NCBI GenBank assembly: GCA_938029725.1
Contig: CALHGE010000002.1
Coordinates: forward strand, 1-64,000
From: an uncultured Flavobacteriaceae bacterium
Lineage (GTDB): Bacteria; Bacteroidota; Bacteroidia; Flavobacteriales; Flavobacteriaceae
DNA: 64,000 nt
Reading direction: 5' to 3'
Positions 32,775 through 41,528 of this stretch are shown here, in pieces. Within the stretch, counting starts at the first letter, position 1. Every line of letters begins with the position of its first letter. Under the pieces are notes generated by a model. That model saw only the letters and a list, made by a program, of their open reading frames with translations. It was not told the origin of the DNA and did no database searches. The translations under genes were made by a program, and so were the position numbers.

Positions 32775-34805
32775 ATGATTAAATTTCAAAATCACCTCTT
32801 AGTTAGTATACTGCTAACAGCTTCAATACTAAACGCCCAAGATTATAAATTCGGAGAGGTTTCTAAAGAAGAACTGGAAGAAAAATTTAGCCGAATTGAT
32901 AGCTCGGCTGCTGCAGAGTACCTCTATAAATACAGAAAAACCAATTTTGAATATAATGCTGGTGTAGGTTTTAAATTAGTGACTAGGGTTCATGAGAGGA
33001 TCAAAATATACAATAAAGATGGTTTTGACTATGCAACTAAAAAAGTTGTGCTATTTAAAAATAGTAGCAGCAAAGAGGAGCTAAGTAAATTAAAAGCGAA
33101 GACCTATAATTTACAAGGTGGTGAAATTGTAGAAGTTTCATTAAAAAAGGAGGGCGAGTTTAAAGTTGAACTTTCAGATTACCGAAGTCAAGAATCTTTC
33201 ACTATGCCCAATATTAAAGAGGGCTCGGTTATAGAATACAAATACGAAGTGATTTCGCCTTTTATTTCAAATGTTGATGAGTTTGTCTTTCAACATGGTA
33301 TACCTATACGAAAATTAGAAGCGACACTAGATTCACCAGAATATTTTGTTTTCAGGGTGAATACAAAAGGATTTTTTAACGTTGTGCCAAAAACTGAACG
33401 AGTAAATAGAACCTTGAATTATCAGCAAAGAGTAGCTGATGGCGGTGGAAATGGCCCGCTAAAAGGGCTTGGAAGCACAAAAGTACAAAGAGGGTCTCAG
33501 CAGTATTTTAGCAATATCTCCAAGTATGAAATGCAGAACGTTCCCGCATTAAAAGATGAGCCCTATGTGAATGAATTAAACAATTATCGAGCGGGAGTTA
33601 AATATGAATTGTCGTATACTCAATTTCCTGACACACCTAGAGAATCATATGCCACCTCTTGGGAGGCCGTGGTGAAAGCCATTTACGATAGCTCTAGATT
33701 TGGTAACGAATTAAAGCGGACTTCGTATTTCGAAGATGATGTAGATGCAATAATCTCTGGAGTTAATGAGCCTCAAGAAAAGATGTTGAAAATTTTTGAC
33801 CTAGTGAAGTCAAAAGTAAAATGGAATGAATTTTATGGTAAATACACCAGAGATGGGGTTAGAAAAGCCTACAAAGAAGGAGTGGGTAATGTTGCTGAAA
33901 TTAATTTAATGCTAACAGCAATGTTAAGTTATGCCGGATTGAATTCAAATCCTGTTCTGGTAAGCACCCGATCAAATGGTATTCCGCTTTTTCCAACTCG
34001 TGAAGGTTATAATTATGTTGTTAGCAGTGTGGAATTTCCTGAAGGAACTGTTCTTTTAGATGCCACTAGCGCATACAGCTCACCGAGTGTATTACCTTTC
34101 AGAACTTTAAACTGGAACGGTAGAATAATTAAAAATGATGGCACGTCGAAAACTATTGGTCTTTATCCCGAAAATAAAAGCACGACTCGTATTTTTTTAA
34201 ATGCCAACTTATCCCCGACGGGTTCCATTCAAGGCAAGTTGCGTAAATCACTCTCAAACCACAAAGCGATGTCTTTTCGTAATTCTTTTAATACAGCTAG
34301 CGAAGATGAATTTATTAGGAATTTAGAAGAGGAGAATGGAAAAATTGAAATTAGTAACCTCGATGTAAAAAACAACAATGATATAAGTAAATCAGCAGTT
34401 CTATCTTATGAATATCGTATGGATAATGATATCGATGTTATTTCAGATAGAATATATTTTTCACCACTTTTATTTTTAACCACAACAGAAAATCCTTTCA
34501 GGCTAGAACAACGTGATTTTCCAGTAGATTTTGGTTATCCTTCAGGAATGAGTATTGCCTCCAGCATAACCATACCAGATGGTTATCAGGTTGAGAATTT
34601 ACCTAAATCATTATCTATCGCATTGCCAGAAGAGATGGGTAGTTTTAAATTTATGTTGATAAACAAAGGCAGTTTACTTCAACTAAAGGTTAGTACGGAG
34701 ATGAATCTAGCCATTGTTCCTGTTCAACATTACCTCAATCTGAAAGAATTTTATAAAAAAATGATTGAAAAAATGAATGAAAAGGTAGTTTTGTCTAAAA
34801 TCTAA
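32775..34805 (+). CDS. DUF3857 / transglutaminase-like secreted protein, probably inactive
   Basis: 676 residues with a signal peptide ending near ASILNAQ. Same architecture as its upstream neighbour. The position of the catalytic Cys is Val (GVGNVAEINL, V373) and the expected His is missing (EGYNYVVSS); only the Asp (LLDATS, D429) is kept. It probably works as a binding partner or scaffold rather than a transglutaminase. The pair is probably one transcription unit. Confidence 0.85.
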   Translation: MIKFQNHLLVSILLTASILNAQDYKFGEVSKEELEEKFSRIDSSAAAEYLYKYRKTNFEYNAGVGFKLVTRVHERIKIYNKDGFDYATKKVVLFKNSSSKEELSKLKAKTYNLQGGEIVEVSLKKEGEFKVELSDYRSQESFTMPNIKEGSVIEYKYEVISPFISNVDEFVFQHGIPIRKLEATLDSPEYFVFRVNTKGFFNVVPKTERVNRTLNYQQRVADGGGNGPLKGLGSTKVQRGSQQYFSNISKYEMQNVPALKDEPYVNELNNYRAGVKYELSYTQFPDTPRESYATSWEAVVKAIYDSSRFGNELKRTSYFEDDVDAIISGVNEPQEKMLKIFDLVKSKVKWNEFYGKYTRDGVRKAYKEGVGNVAEINLMLTAMLSYAGLNSNPVLVSTRSNGIPLFPTREGYNYVVSSVEFPEGTVLLDATSAYSSPSVLPFRTLNWNGRIIKNDGTSKTIGLYPENKSTTRIFLNANLSPTGSIQGKLRKSLSNHKAMSFRNSFNTASEDEFIRNLEEENGKIEISNLDVKNNNDISKSAVLSYEYRMDNDIDVISDRIYFSPLLFLTTTENPFRLEQRDFPVDFGYPSGMSIASSITIPDGYQVENLPKSLSIALPEEMGSFKFMLINKGSLLQLKVSTEMNLAIVPVQHYLNLKEFYKKMIEKMNEKVVLSKI

Positions 34806-34809
34806 TTGG

Positions 34810-35136
34810 ATGAAAATTGAAGATTCTCAGAAAGCGGTTGATAATTGGATAAAAGAGCATGGGGTTCGTTATTTTAACGAGCTTACGAACATGGCACAAC
34901 TCACTGAAGAAGTAGGCGAGGTAGCTCGAATTATTTCTCGTCGGTACGGCGAGCAAAGCGAAAAAGAGTCAGATAAAGACAAAGATTTAGGTGAAGAACT
35001 TGCTGATGTGATGTTTGTTGTACTTTGCTTAGCAAATCAAACTGGCGTAAATCTTCAAGAAGCTTTCGATAAGAAACTAGATCTAAAAACGAAGCGTGAT
35101 CACGACCGGCACCACAATAACAAAAAGTTGAAATAG
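34810..35136 (+). CDS. MazG-like nucleotide pyrophosphohydrolase
   Basis: 108 residues. The all-alpha NTP pyrophosphohydrolase motifs are LTEEVGEVARII and DLGEELADVMFVVLC, which hold Mg by Glu and Asp residues. This family hydrolyses nucleoside triphosphates or modified forms to the monophosphate (house-cleaning). The gene starts 4 bp after the DUF3857 stop and precedes aroA. The exact substrate is unknown. Confidence 0.9.
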   Translation: MKIEDSQKAVDNWIKEHGVRYFNELTNMAQLTEEVGEVARIISRRYGEQSEKESDKDKDLGEELADVMFVVLCLANQTGVNLQEAFDKKLDLKTKRDHDRHHNNKKLK

Positions 35137-35228
35137 TGTTATCTTTAGCTCCTGATTTTGGGTTGTACTAAGTATTGTTTTTATTTGTACACTTCGAAAT
35201 ATAGAAACCATCAAAAGAGCACACTACG

Positions 35229-36458
35229 TTGAAATTACATCTATCAGGTCCGTTGAACAATCTTTTACAAGCAACGCTGCAAATAACAGGCTCTAAAAGT
35301 GAGTCAAATCGGTCGTTGTTACTGCAGGCATTGTATGCTAATTTGACCATTAGCAATCTCTCTAACTCAGATGATGCTGAGGTGATGCAAAAGGGTTTGC
35401 AAATTTCAAATGGTAGTGTAGATATTCACCATGCAGGTACTGCCATGCGTTTCTTAACAGGTTATTTTGCATCTCAAGAAGGTAAGGAAGTTACTTTAAC
35501 AGGTTCACAGCGAATGACCGAACGGCCTATTAAGGTTTTAGTAGACGCTTTGAGAAGTTTAGGCGCAGACATTGTTTATGAAAAGAATGATGGATACCCG
35601 CCAATTCGTATCAAAGGAAAAAAGCTTATTAAAAGCGTGGTAAGTCTACCGGCCGACATTAGTAGTCAATATATTTCTTCATTGTTATTGATTGCTCCAA
35701 GTTTAGAAAACGGACTCGAATTAAAATTAGTCGGAAAAATTACTTCAGTACCTTATATTAAAATGACCCTTTCGTTATTAAATGAGATAGGAGTAGAAAG
35801 CTCTTTTGAAGAAAATACGATTAGGATATCACCAAAACATGAGGTTGCTAAAACAAACTTAGTAGTAGAATCAGATTGGAGTTCTGCTTCTTATTTTTAT
35901 AGTATAGTTGCGCTTTCAGAGCTGGGAACAGAAATTAAATTATCGGCCTACAAAAAGAATAGTCTTCAGGGTGATAGTGTTCTTGCAAAGATTTATTCAG
36001 ATTTCGGAGTTGAAACTGTTTTTGAAGAAAATAGTATCACATTAAAGAAAACGACGAACTGTCAACTCTCAGGTGTTCAATATGATCTTGTAAACGCTCC
36101 AGATATAGCACAAACGATAGTAGTAACTTGTTTTGGTTTAGGAATTAGTTGTATTCTTACGGGGCTCCATACATTGAAAATTAAGGAGACCGATCGTTTA
36201 GAAGCCTTACATGCCGAACTTTCAAAATTAGGCGCGGTTATCTTCGTTTCTGATGAAGATTTGACTCTAGCACCTTCGACTGACATCAAAGCAGACATTG
36301 TTATTGAAACCTATAACGATCATAGAATGGCCATGGCTTTTGCCCCTTTGGCTATGAAAACGTCAGTTGTTATTAATGATGCTGAAGTAGTTTCAAAATC
36401 ATATCCTGATTACTGGAAAGATCTGAAACAACTACAATTTTTGGTAAAAGAATTATAA
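35229..36458 (+). CDS. aroA: 3-phosphoshikimate 1-carboxyvinyltransferase (EPSP synthase)
   Basis: 409 residues, start codon TTG: an in-frame TAG lies 27 bp upstream and no ATG lies before the conserved GSKSESNRSLLLQAL. Other landmarks are the GTAMRFLTGYF segment, KETDRLEAL and YNDHRMAMAFAPLA. It catalyses the sixth step of the shikimate pathway and supplies the chorismate used by the Phe/Tyr operon. It is not in that operon, being about 6.5 kb downstream. Confidence 0.94.
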   Translation: MKLHLSGPLNNLLQATLQITGSKSESNRSLLLQALYANLTISNLSNSDDAEVMQKGLQISNGSVDIHHAGTAMRFLTGYFASQEGKEVTLTGSQRMTERPIKVLVDALRSLGADIVYEKNDGYPPIRIKGKKLIKSVVSLPADISSQYISSLLLIAPSLENGLELKLVGKITSVPYIKMTLSLLNEIGVESSFEENTIRISPKHEVAKTNLVVESDWSSASYFYSIVALSELGTEIKLSAYKKNSLQGDSVLAKIYSDFGVETVFEENSITLKKTTNCQLSGVQYDLVNAPDIAQTIVVTCFGLGISCILTGLHTLKIKETDRLEALHAELSKLGAVIFVSDEDLTLAPSTDIKADIVIETYNDHRMAMAFAPLAMKTSVVINDAEVVSKSYPDYWKDLKQLQFLVKEL

Positions 36459-36481
36459 TCTGCATTTAATCATCGTTTTAC

Positions 36482-36513
36482 TTGACAACCCCTATCTCGG
36501 GGTCGTATATTTG
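36482..36513 (+). promoter_or_regulatory. Consensus Bacteroidota promoter of queA
   Basis: TTGACA at the -33 position and a perfect TATATTTG -7 box, with 21 bp between TTG and TATATTTG. A small inverted repeat CCCC...GGGG lies between the two boxes. Start of transcription would be about 30 bp before the queA ATG. Confidence 0.75.
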
Positions 36514-36546
36514 CAGCCGAAAAAAATTCGAACTAAACCACTGTAA

Positions 36547-37596
36547 ATGAAATTATCACACTTCAGTTTTGAGCTTCCTGATGACTTACTAGCAGAGCAT
36601 CCTTCAGAAAATAGAGATGAATCTAAGTTGATGGTAATCCACAAGGATACCGGCAAAATTGAGCACAAAATGTTCAAAGACATGATTGATTATTTTGACG
36701 AAGATGATATCATGGTAATGAACAATACCAAAGTATTTCCTGCGAGATTATACGGAAATAAAGAAAAAACTGGTGCGCGTATCGAAGTGTTTTTACTTCG
36801 CGAGCTCAATGAAGAGCAACGCCTTTGGGATGTACTTGTAGACCCTGCAAGAAAAATACGGATTGGCAACAAATTGTATTTTGGAGATGATGAGACTTTA
36901 GTTGCAGAGGTTATTGATAATACTACCTCTAGAGGTAGAACCTTGCGTTTTCTTTACGATGGATCATACAATGATTTTAGAAGAAAATTAAAAGAATTGG
37001 GTCAAACACCTTTGCCGAAATATATCAAAAGAGATGTAGAGCCAGAAGATGAAGATCGTTACCAAACGATTTATGCAAAGCATGAAGGTGCCGTTGCTGC
37101 CCCTACTGCCGGTTTACACTTCTCAAGACATCTTTTAAAACGTTTAGAGATCAAAGGAATTAAATTTGCAGAATTAACTTTACATGTTGGTTTGGGTACT
37201 TTCAATCCTGTTGAGGTTGAAGATCTTTCAAAACACAAAATGGATAGTGAAGAGTTGATTATTGATGAAAAGACAACAGAGATCGTAAACAACGCTAAGG
37301 CAAACAAACGTAGAATTTGCGCAATAGGTACTACTGCTATGCGTGGTTTAGAGAGTGCTGTGTCTTCTCAGCATACCTTGAATACACATGATGGGTGGAC
37401 GAATAAATTTATTTTCCCTCCATATGAGTTTAGTCTAGCTACTGCAATGATTACCAACTTTCACCTACCAAAATCTACATTGTTGATGATGGTTTCTGCT
37501 TTTATGGGTCATGATTTAATGAAAAAATCATACAAAGAGGCAATCCTAGAGGGGTACAAGTTTTACTCGTACGGTGATGCAATGTTAATTATATAA
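36547..37596 (+). CDS. queA: S-adenosylmethionine:tRNA ribosyltransferase-isomerase
   Basis: 349 residues, full length. Landmarks are [60 protein letters not shown] and [11 protein letters not shown]. It makes epoxyqueuosine in tRNA from SAM. It has its own promoter and is followed by a terminator. Confidence 0.96.
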   Translation: MKLSHFSFELPDDLLAEHPSENRDESKLMVIHKDTGKIEHKMFKDMIDYFDEDDIMVMNNTKVFPARLYGNKEKTGARIEVFLLRELNEEQRLWDVLVDPARKIRIGNKLYFGDDETLVAEVIDNTTSRGRTLRFLYDGSYNDFRRKLKELGQTPLPKYIKRDVEPEDEDRYQTIYAKHEGAVAAPTAGLHFSRHLLKRLEIKGIKFAELTLHVGLGTFNPVEVEDLSKHKMDSEELIIDEKTTEIVNNAKANKRRICAIGTTAMRGLESAVSSQHTLNTHDGWTNKFIFPPYEFSLATAMITNFHLPKSTLLMMVSAFMGHDLMKKSYKEAILEGYKFYSYGDAMLII

Positions 37597-37606
37597 GTAC
37601 CTGCTA

Positions 37607-37624
37607 ACTAAGGTATACCTTAGT
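37607..37624. repeat. 18-bp perfect palindrome after queA
   Basis: ACTAAGGTATACCTTAGT reads the same on both strands. It lies between the queA stop codon and the terminator. The function is unknown; without a loop it is more likely a protein-binding dyad than an RNA hairpin. Confidence 0.4.
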
Positions 37625-37654
37625 GGAGCTAAACAACCATCATAAATAAATACT

Positions 37655-37696
37655 AATCCCTCTTTCGTACAATTTACTAAAAGAGGGATTTTTTTA
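37655..37696 (+). terminator. Rho-independent terminator of queA
   Basis: AATCCCTCTTT pairs exactly with AAAGAGGGATT (11 bp) around a 14-nt loop and is followed by a T-run. Confidence 0.9.
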
Positions 37697-37708
37697 TCTA
37701 CCCTATAC

Positions 37709-38749
37709 GTGGAAATAAAAAAGAAAGACATACGTGCTTTAACGCGTGAGCAATTGCGAGAGTTCTTCGTTAAAAATGGCGATAAGGCTTTTCGCGGCAA
37801 TCAAGTTTATGAATGGCTTTGGCAGAAATCTGCGCATTCTTTTGAGCTAATGACGAACCTCTCAAAAGAAACACGCGAAATGATGGAAGCTAATTTTGTT
37901 ATCAACCATATTAAGGTTGATTTGATGCAGCGTAGTACTGATGGTACTATAAAAAATGCAGTCCGCTTACATGATGATTTGATCGTTGAATCTGTATTGA
38001 TACCTACCAAAACCAGAACAACTGCCTGTGTGTCAAGTCAGGTTGGATGCAGTTTGGATTGTAAATTTTGTGCTACATCAAGATTGAAGCGTATGCGGAA
38101 TTTGAATCCTGATGAGATATACGATCAAGTGGTTGTGATAGATAATGAAAGTCGACTCTATTTTGATAGACCCTTAAGTAATATCGTATTTATGGGCATG
38201 GGCGAACCACTCATGAACTATAACAACGTGTTGAAAGCAATTGATAAGATCACATCTACAGAGGGCTTAGGGATGTCTCCAAAGCGAATTACCGTTTCGA
38301 CTTCAGGGGTTCCTAAGATGATTAAAAAGATGGCAGATGAAGAAGTGAAATTCAATTTAGCAGTCTCGCTCCATTCCGCCATTGACGAGATACGAACGTC
38401 AATTATGCCATTTAACGCAACATTTACTTTAACGGACCTTCGAGAAGCTTTGGTGTATTGGTATAGTAAGACTAAAAATAGAATCACCTATGAATATGTG
38501 GTTTGGAATGGTATAAACGATGCTCAAAAAGATGTTGATGCTTTGGTGGAATTTTGCCGATTTGCACCATCTAAGGTAAATCTAATTGAATATAACCCCA
38601 TTGACGATGGTGAGTTTCAACAAGCGGAGAATACAGCTATAGATATGTATGTAAAAACGCTTGAACGAAATGGAATTACCGTAACGGTTCGCCGTTCTAG
38701 AGGTAAGGATATTGACGCTGCTTGCGGACAACTGGCCAATAAGCAGTAG
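37709..38749 (+). CDS. rlmN: 23S rRNA (adenine2503-C2)-methyltransferase
   Basis: 346 residues, start codon GTG, the first possible start before EIKKKDIRALTREQLREFF. Radical SAM enzyme with C-x3-C-x2-C in GCSLDCKFCATS, the methyl-carrying Cys pair (TTACVSSQ and DAACGQL), and the MGMGEPLMNY segment. It methylates A2503 of 23S rRNA and A37 of some tRNAs. It starts 12 bp after the queA terminator T-run, so its promoter probably overlaps that region. Confidence 0.96.
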   Translation: MEIKKKDIRALTREQLREFFVKNGDKAFRGNQVYEWLWQKSAHSFELMTNLSKETREMMEANFVINHIKVDLMQRSTDGTIKNAVRLHDDLIVESVLIPTKTRTTACVSSQVGCSLDCKFCATSRLKRMRNLNPDEIYDQVVVIDNESRLYFDRPLSNIVFMGMGEPLMNYNNVLKAIDKITSTEGLGMSPKRITVSTSGVPKMIKKMADEEVKFNLAVSLHSAIDEIRTSIMPFNATFTLTDLREALVYWYSKTKNRITYEYVVWNGINDAQKDVDALVEFCRFAPSKVNLIEYNPIDDGEFQQAENTAIDMYVKTLERNGITVTVRRSRGKDIDAACGQLANKQ

Positions 38750-38809
38750 AAGTAAGGTAATAGTAGTAAGCCGGTTTTAAGCAAAAAGCTAGATTTTTCG
38801 TAAGCATAA

Positions 38810-38851
38810 AACTGAACGCTGCGAACTGAATACTGCGAACAGAAGACTGTT
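38810..38851. repeat. Three tandem 14-bp units between rlmN and polyprenyl synthase
   Basis: Units AACTGAACGCTGCG, AACTGAATACTGCG and AACAGAAGACTGTT. A related run (AACTGACTACTGAA, then AACTGAACACT) is near 49169. Probably a dispersed flavobacterial intergenic repeat. Confidence 0.45.
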
Positions 38852-38914
38852 TCCTGCTTCCTTTTGCCTAATTTTATACTTCCGAGCAAACGTATTGGTA
38901 AAATAGATTATACT

Positions 38915-39892
38915 TTGAAGATAGTATCACAAATAAAAGATCCGATTCGCCCAGAAATGGAACTCTTTGAATCAAAGTTTCGGGAGTCCATGTCCTCAAA
39001 TGTTGCGCTGTTAAATCGCATAACCCATTACATTGTAAATCGGAAAGGAAAGCAAATGCGACCTATGTTCGTCTTTCTTACCGCAAAGATGCTCAATGAC
39101 GGAGAGATAAACGAGCGCACGTATCGCGGGGCTTCTGTAATTGAATTGATACATACCGCCACTTTAGTACATGATGATGTTGTTGATGAAAGTAATAAGC
39201 GTCGTGGATTCTTTTCGATTAATGCTTTGTGGAAAAACAAAATCGCTGTTCTAGTAGGCGATTACTTGTTGTCGAAAGGATTGTTACTTTCTATTGATCA
39301 TGGAGATTTTGATTTGCTACGAATAATATCTGTTGCAGTTCGCGAAATGAGCGAGGGCGAATTACTGCAAATCGAAAAAGCAAGACGTCTAGACATAACA
39401 GAAGAAGTTTATTACGATATCATCCGTCAGAAAACAGCAACTTTAATAGCGGCATGTTGCGGACTAGGGGCCTGTTCTGTGAAGCCAGATTCGCCTGATG
39501 TAGAAAATTTTCGAAAATTTGGTGAGCTTTGCGGTATGGCGTTTCAAATTAAAGATGACCTTTTTGATTATGGTAATACTGCAATTGGAAAACCTACTGG
39601 TATTGATATCAAAGAGCAGAAAATGACACTTCCTTTAATTCATGTTTTGAATATTTGTTCTAAGGATGAAAAAAAATGGCTGATCAATTCCGTCAAAAAT
39701 TATAATAAAGACAAGCAAAGAGTCAAAAAAGTTATCGCCTTTGTAAAAGAAAAAGGGGGGCTAGACTACGCAGTAGAAAAGATGTTGACCTATAAAAATG
39801 AAGCACTTCTCTTGTTAAAAGACTACCCTAAATCAGATTACAAAGATGCTTTAGAACTTATGGTTAACTATGTTGTAGACCGTAAAAAGTAG
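38915..39892 (+). CDS. Polyprenyl diphosphate synthase
   Basis: 325 residues from the TTG of KIVSQIKDPIRPEMELFE; a longer frame from an upstream TTG adds 17 residues that do not resemble the family. Aspartate-rich motifs are DDVVD (LVHDDVVDES) and DDLFD (QIKDDLFDYG), and KGKQMRPMFVF near residue 45 is characteristic. It condenses isopentenyl units to a long all-trans chain, probably the side chain of menaquinone. The short form of the gene has a TTG start, so the start is only moderately sure. Confidence 0.9.
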   Translation: MKIVSQIKDPIRPEMELFESKFRESMSSNVALLNRITHYIVNRKGKQMRPMFVFLTAKMLNDGEINERTYRGASVIELIHTATLVHDDVVDESNKRRGFFSINALWKNKIAVLVGDYLLSKGLLLSIDHGDFDLLRIISVAVREMSEGELLQIEKARRLDITEEVYYDIIRQKTATLIAACCGLGACSVKPDSPDVENFRKFGELCGMAFQIKDDLFDYGNTAIGKPTGIDIKEQKMTLPLIHVLNICSKDEKKWLINSVKNYNKDKQRVKKVIAFVKEKGGLDYAVEKMLTYKNEALLLLKDYPKSDYKDALELMVNYVVDRKK

Positions 39893-40087
39893 GATTGTTG
39901 TTGCGCACACAGGCCCACATAAGGGTGCATTCCTAAGTAGGAGTAGTGTATAAAGTATCTTTTCAAGGAACCAAGTCAAGTGGTGAAGTAGACTTTTACT
40001 TTTTAAAACAAAACCTGTAGATTAGGTAATCATAAAAAATTTCTTAAAAAGATAGAGAAACTTTTTTTAAATAAAATCAAACTTCAG

Positions 40088-40116
40088 GCAACGTTTCCAA
40101 AACATCGCACGTCTAT
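40088..40116 (+). promoter_or_regulatory. Candidate ECF-type promoter of the sigma factor operon
   Basis: GCAACGTTT and CGTCTAT, with 17 bp between AAC and CGTC, resemble the AAC / CGTC elements of ECF sigma factor promoters. Position about 27 bp before the sigma factor start codon fits autoregulation. This is inferred from pattern only. Confidence 0.45.
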
Positions 40117-40142
40117 ACTAATAGAAGATAACCAAAACTGTT

Positions 40143-40706
40143 TTGAAGATTATTCCATTCTATAAAAATGAGAGGCAGCTGATAAAAAAATCAGCATTAG
40201 GCAACCGAGAGGCGCAAAAGCACCTTTACGAAAAATATGCTCCAAAAATGCTCGGCGTTTGTAGGCAGTATATTAAGGATATTCATTTCGCTGAAGATGT
40301 AATGGTAAATGGTTTTGTAAAGGTTTTTAAACACCTAGATAGTTTTAGATTCGACGGAAGTTTTGAAGGATGGGTACGCCGAATCATGGTGCGCGAAAGT
40401 ATTACGCACCTGCGCAAACTACAATTTGTAGTATACGATGACAGTATCTATGACAGAACTACCTTAGAAAGTACGCCTGCATCTTCAGAACTAGACGTAG
40501 CGCATATTCAAAATTTGATTGATGCTCTGCCAGAAGGATATAGAGCGGTATTTGTCCTCTTTGCAATCGAAGGCTACTCGCATATTGAAATAGCAGAGAT
40601 GTTGAATATTTCAGAGGGTACATCAAGATCACAATTGTTCAAGGCAAGAAAAATGCTCAAAGAAAAATTAAAGCAACAAAATATTATAGGGTATGGCACC
40701 AAATAA
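40143..40706 (+). CDS. ECF-type RNA polymerase sigma factor
   Basis: 187 residues with a TTG start; the family usually begins with MKIIP-like residues followed by ALGNREAQKHLYEKYAPKML. Region 2 is AEDVMVNGFVKVFKHLDSFRFDGSFEGWVRRIM; region 4 is LPEGYRAVFVLFAIEGYSHIEIAEMLNISEGTSRSQLFKARKML. It overlaps the next gene by 14 bp, which is typical of a sigma factor and its partner. The signal that activates it is unknown. Confidence 0.9.
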   Translation: MKIIPFYKNERQLIKKSALGNREAQKHLYEKYAPKMLGVCRQYIKDIHFAEDVMVNGFVKVFKHLDSFRFDGSFEGWVRRIMVRESITHLRKLQFVVYDDSIYDRTTLESTPASSELDVAHIQNLIDALPEGYRAVFVLFAIEGYSHIEIAEMLNISEGTSRSQLFKARKMLKEKLKQQNIIGYGTK

Positions 40707-41445
40707 ATTTGAAAAACATATTAAAAATCAACTTGAGGAGCGTGAAATAAGGCCTTCTGCTACTGCATGGGAAAGCTTATCTGAAAGGCTTGATGCCGAA
40801 ACACCGCGAGCAAAGAAACGCGATTATTTCTTGTACGGTATAGCAGCAACTGTGATAGGGTTTTTGATTATTTCTATATTGTATTTCAATACTAGCGACA
40901 CGGTAAATGCTACTGATGTTCAAATTGTTGATACTAATGAGGAAGCCATTGAGAATAAAATAAGTTCTGAAATAGAAATTAGGGATGCTCAAGAAGCAGT
41001 TGTTCAATCTCAACCAAGTAAAGAGCAATCTTCAAGCGCTATTAAATCGAGAAATGAACATTCGATTTCAATGGTAAAGAATCAGGTGGCTTCAGTAGAA
41101 AAAATGGATGTGAGAATTGAATCAGTTCTTGAAAAAGTGGCAACAGTTGAGATATCCAAAGAGGAGGTAATTCACACCAAGATATTGGAAATTGTTGCGG
41201 CTGTAGATTCTCTTGAACAGAATAATGGTGCATTAACCAATGTAGAAGTAGATAATTTATTGCGAAATGCACAAGAAGAAATACTTCGAGACAAACTTTT
41301 TAATGAAAATGGTTCCGTCGATGCCATGGCCCTGTTGACAGAAGTTGAAGACGAATTGGATCAGTCTTTTAGAGATCAAATTTTTGAATCTTTAAAAACA
41401 GGGTTTTTAAAAGTACGTACCGCCGTTGCAGATCGCAACAAATAA
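40693..41445 (+). CDS. Probable anti-sigma membrane protein
   Basis: 250 residues. A cytoplasmic N-terminal part (MAPNKFEKHIKNQLEEREIRPSATAWESL) precedes one transmembrane helix at about 56-75 (IAATVIGFLIISILYF) and an extended, acidic, coiled-coil-like exterior. This layout and the 14-bp overlap with the ECF sigma gene are the usual signs of an anti-sigma factor in Bacteroidota. No zinc-binding anti-sigma motif is present. Confidence 0.72.
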   Translation: MAPNKFEKHIKNQLEEREIRPSATAWESLSERLDAETPRAKKRDYFLYGIAATVIGFLIISILYFNTSDTVNATDVQIVDTNEEAIENKISSEIEIRDAQEAVVQSQPSKEQSSSAIKSRNEHSISMVKNQVASVEKMDVRIESVLEKVATVEISKEEVIHTKILEIVAAVDSLEQNNGALTNVEVDNLLRNAQEEILRDKLFNENGSVDAMALLTEVEDELDQSFRDQIFESLKTGFLKVRTAVADRNK

Positions 41446-41477
41446 ATATTCATCAATCACTAATTAGGTCTCGGTCT

Positions 41478-41500
41478 GCCCCTCTGAATAAGAGGGGGGC
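41478..41500. repeat. Hairpin in the gap before the outer-membrane-like gene
   Basis: GCCCCTCT and AGAGGGGGGC pair around a GAATA loop with one bulge, followed by GGTGAGAGG. It has no T-run. It looks like a dispersed flavobacterial hairpin of the CCTCTC/GAGAGG kind. Confidence 0.4.
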
Positions 41501-41528
41501 GGTGAGAGGCATTTAAATCAAAACTATT

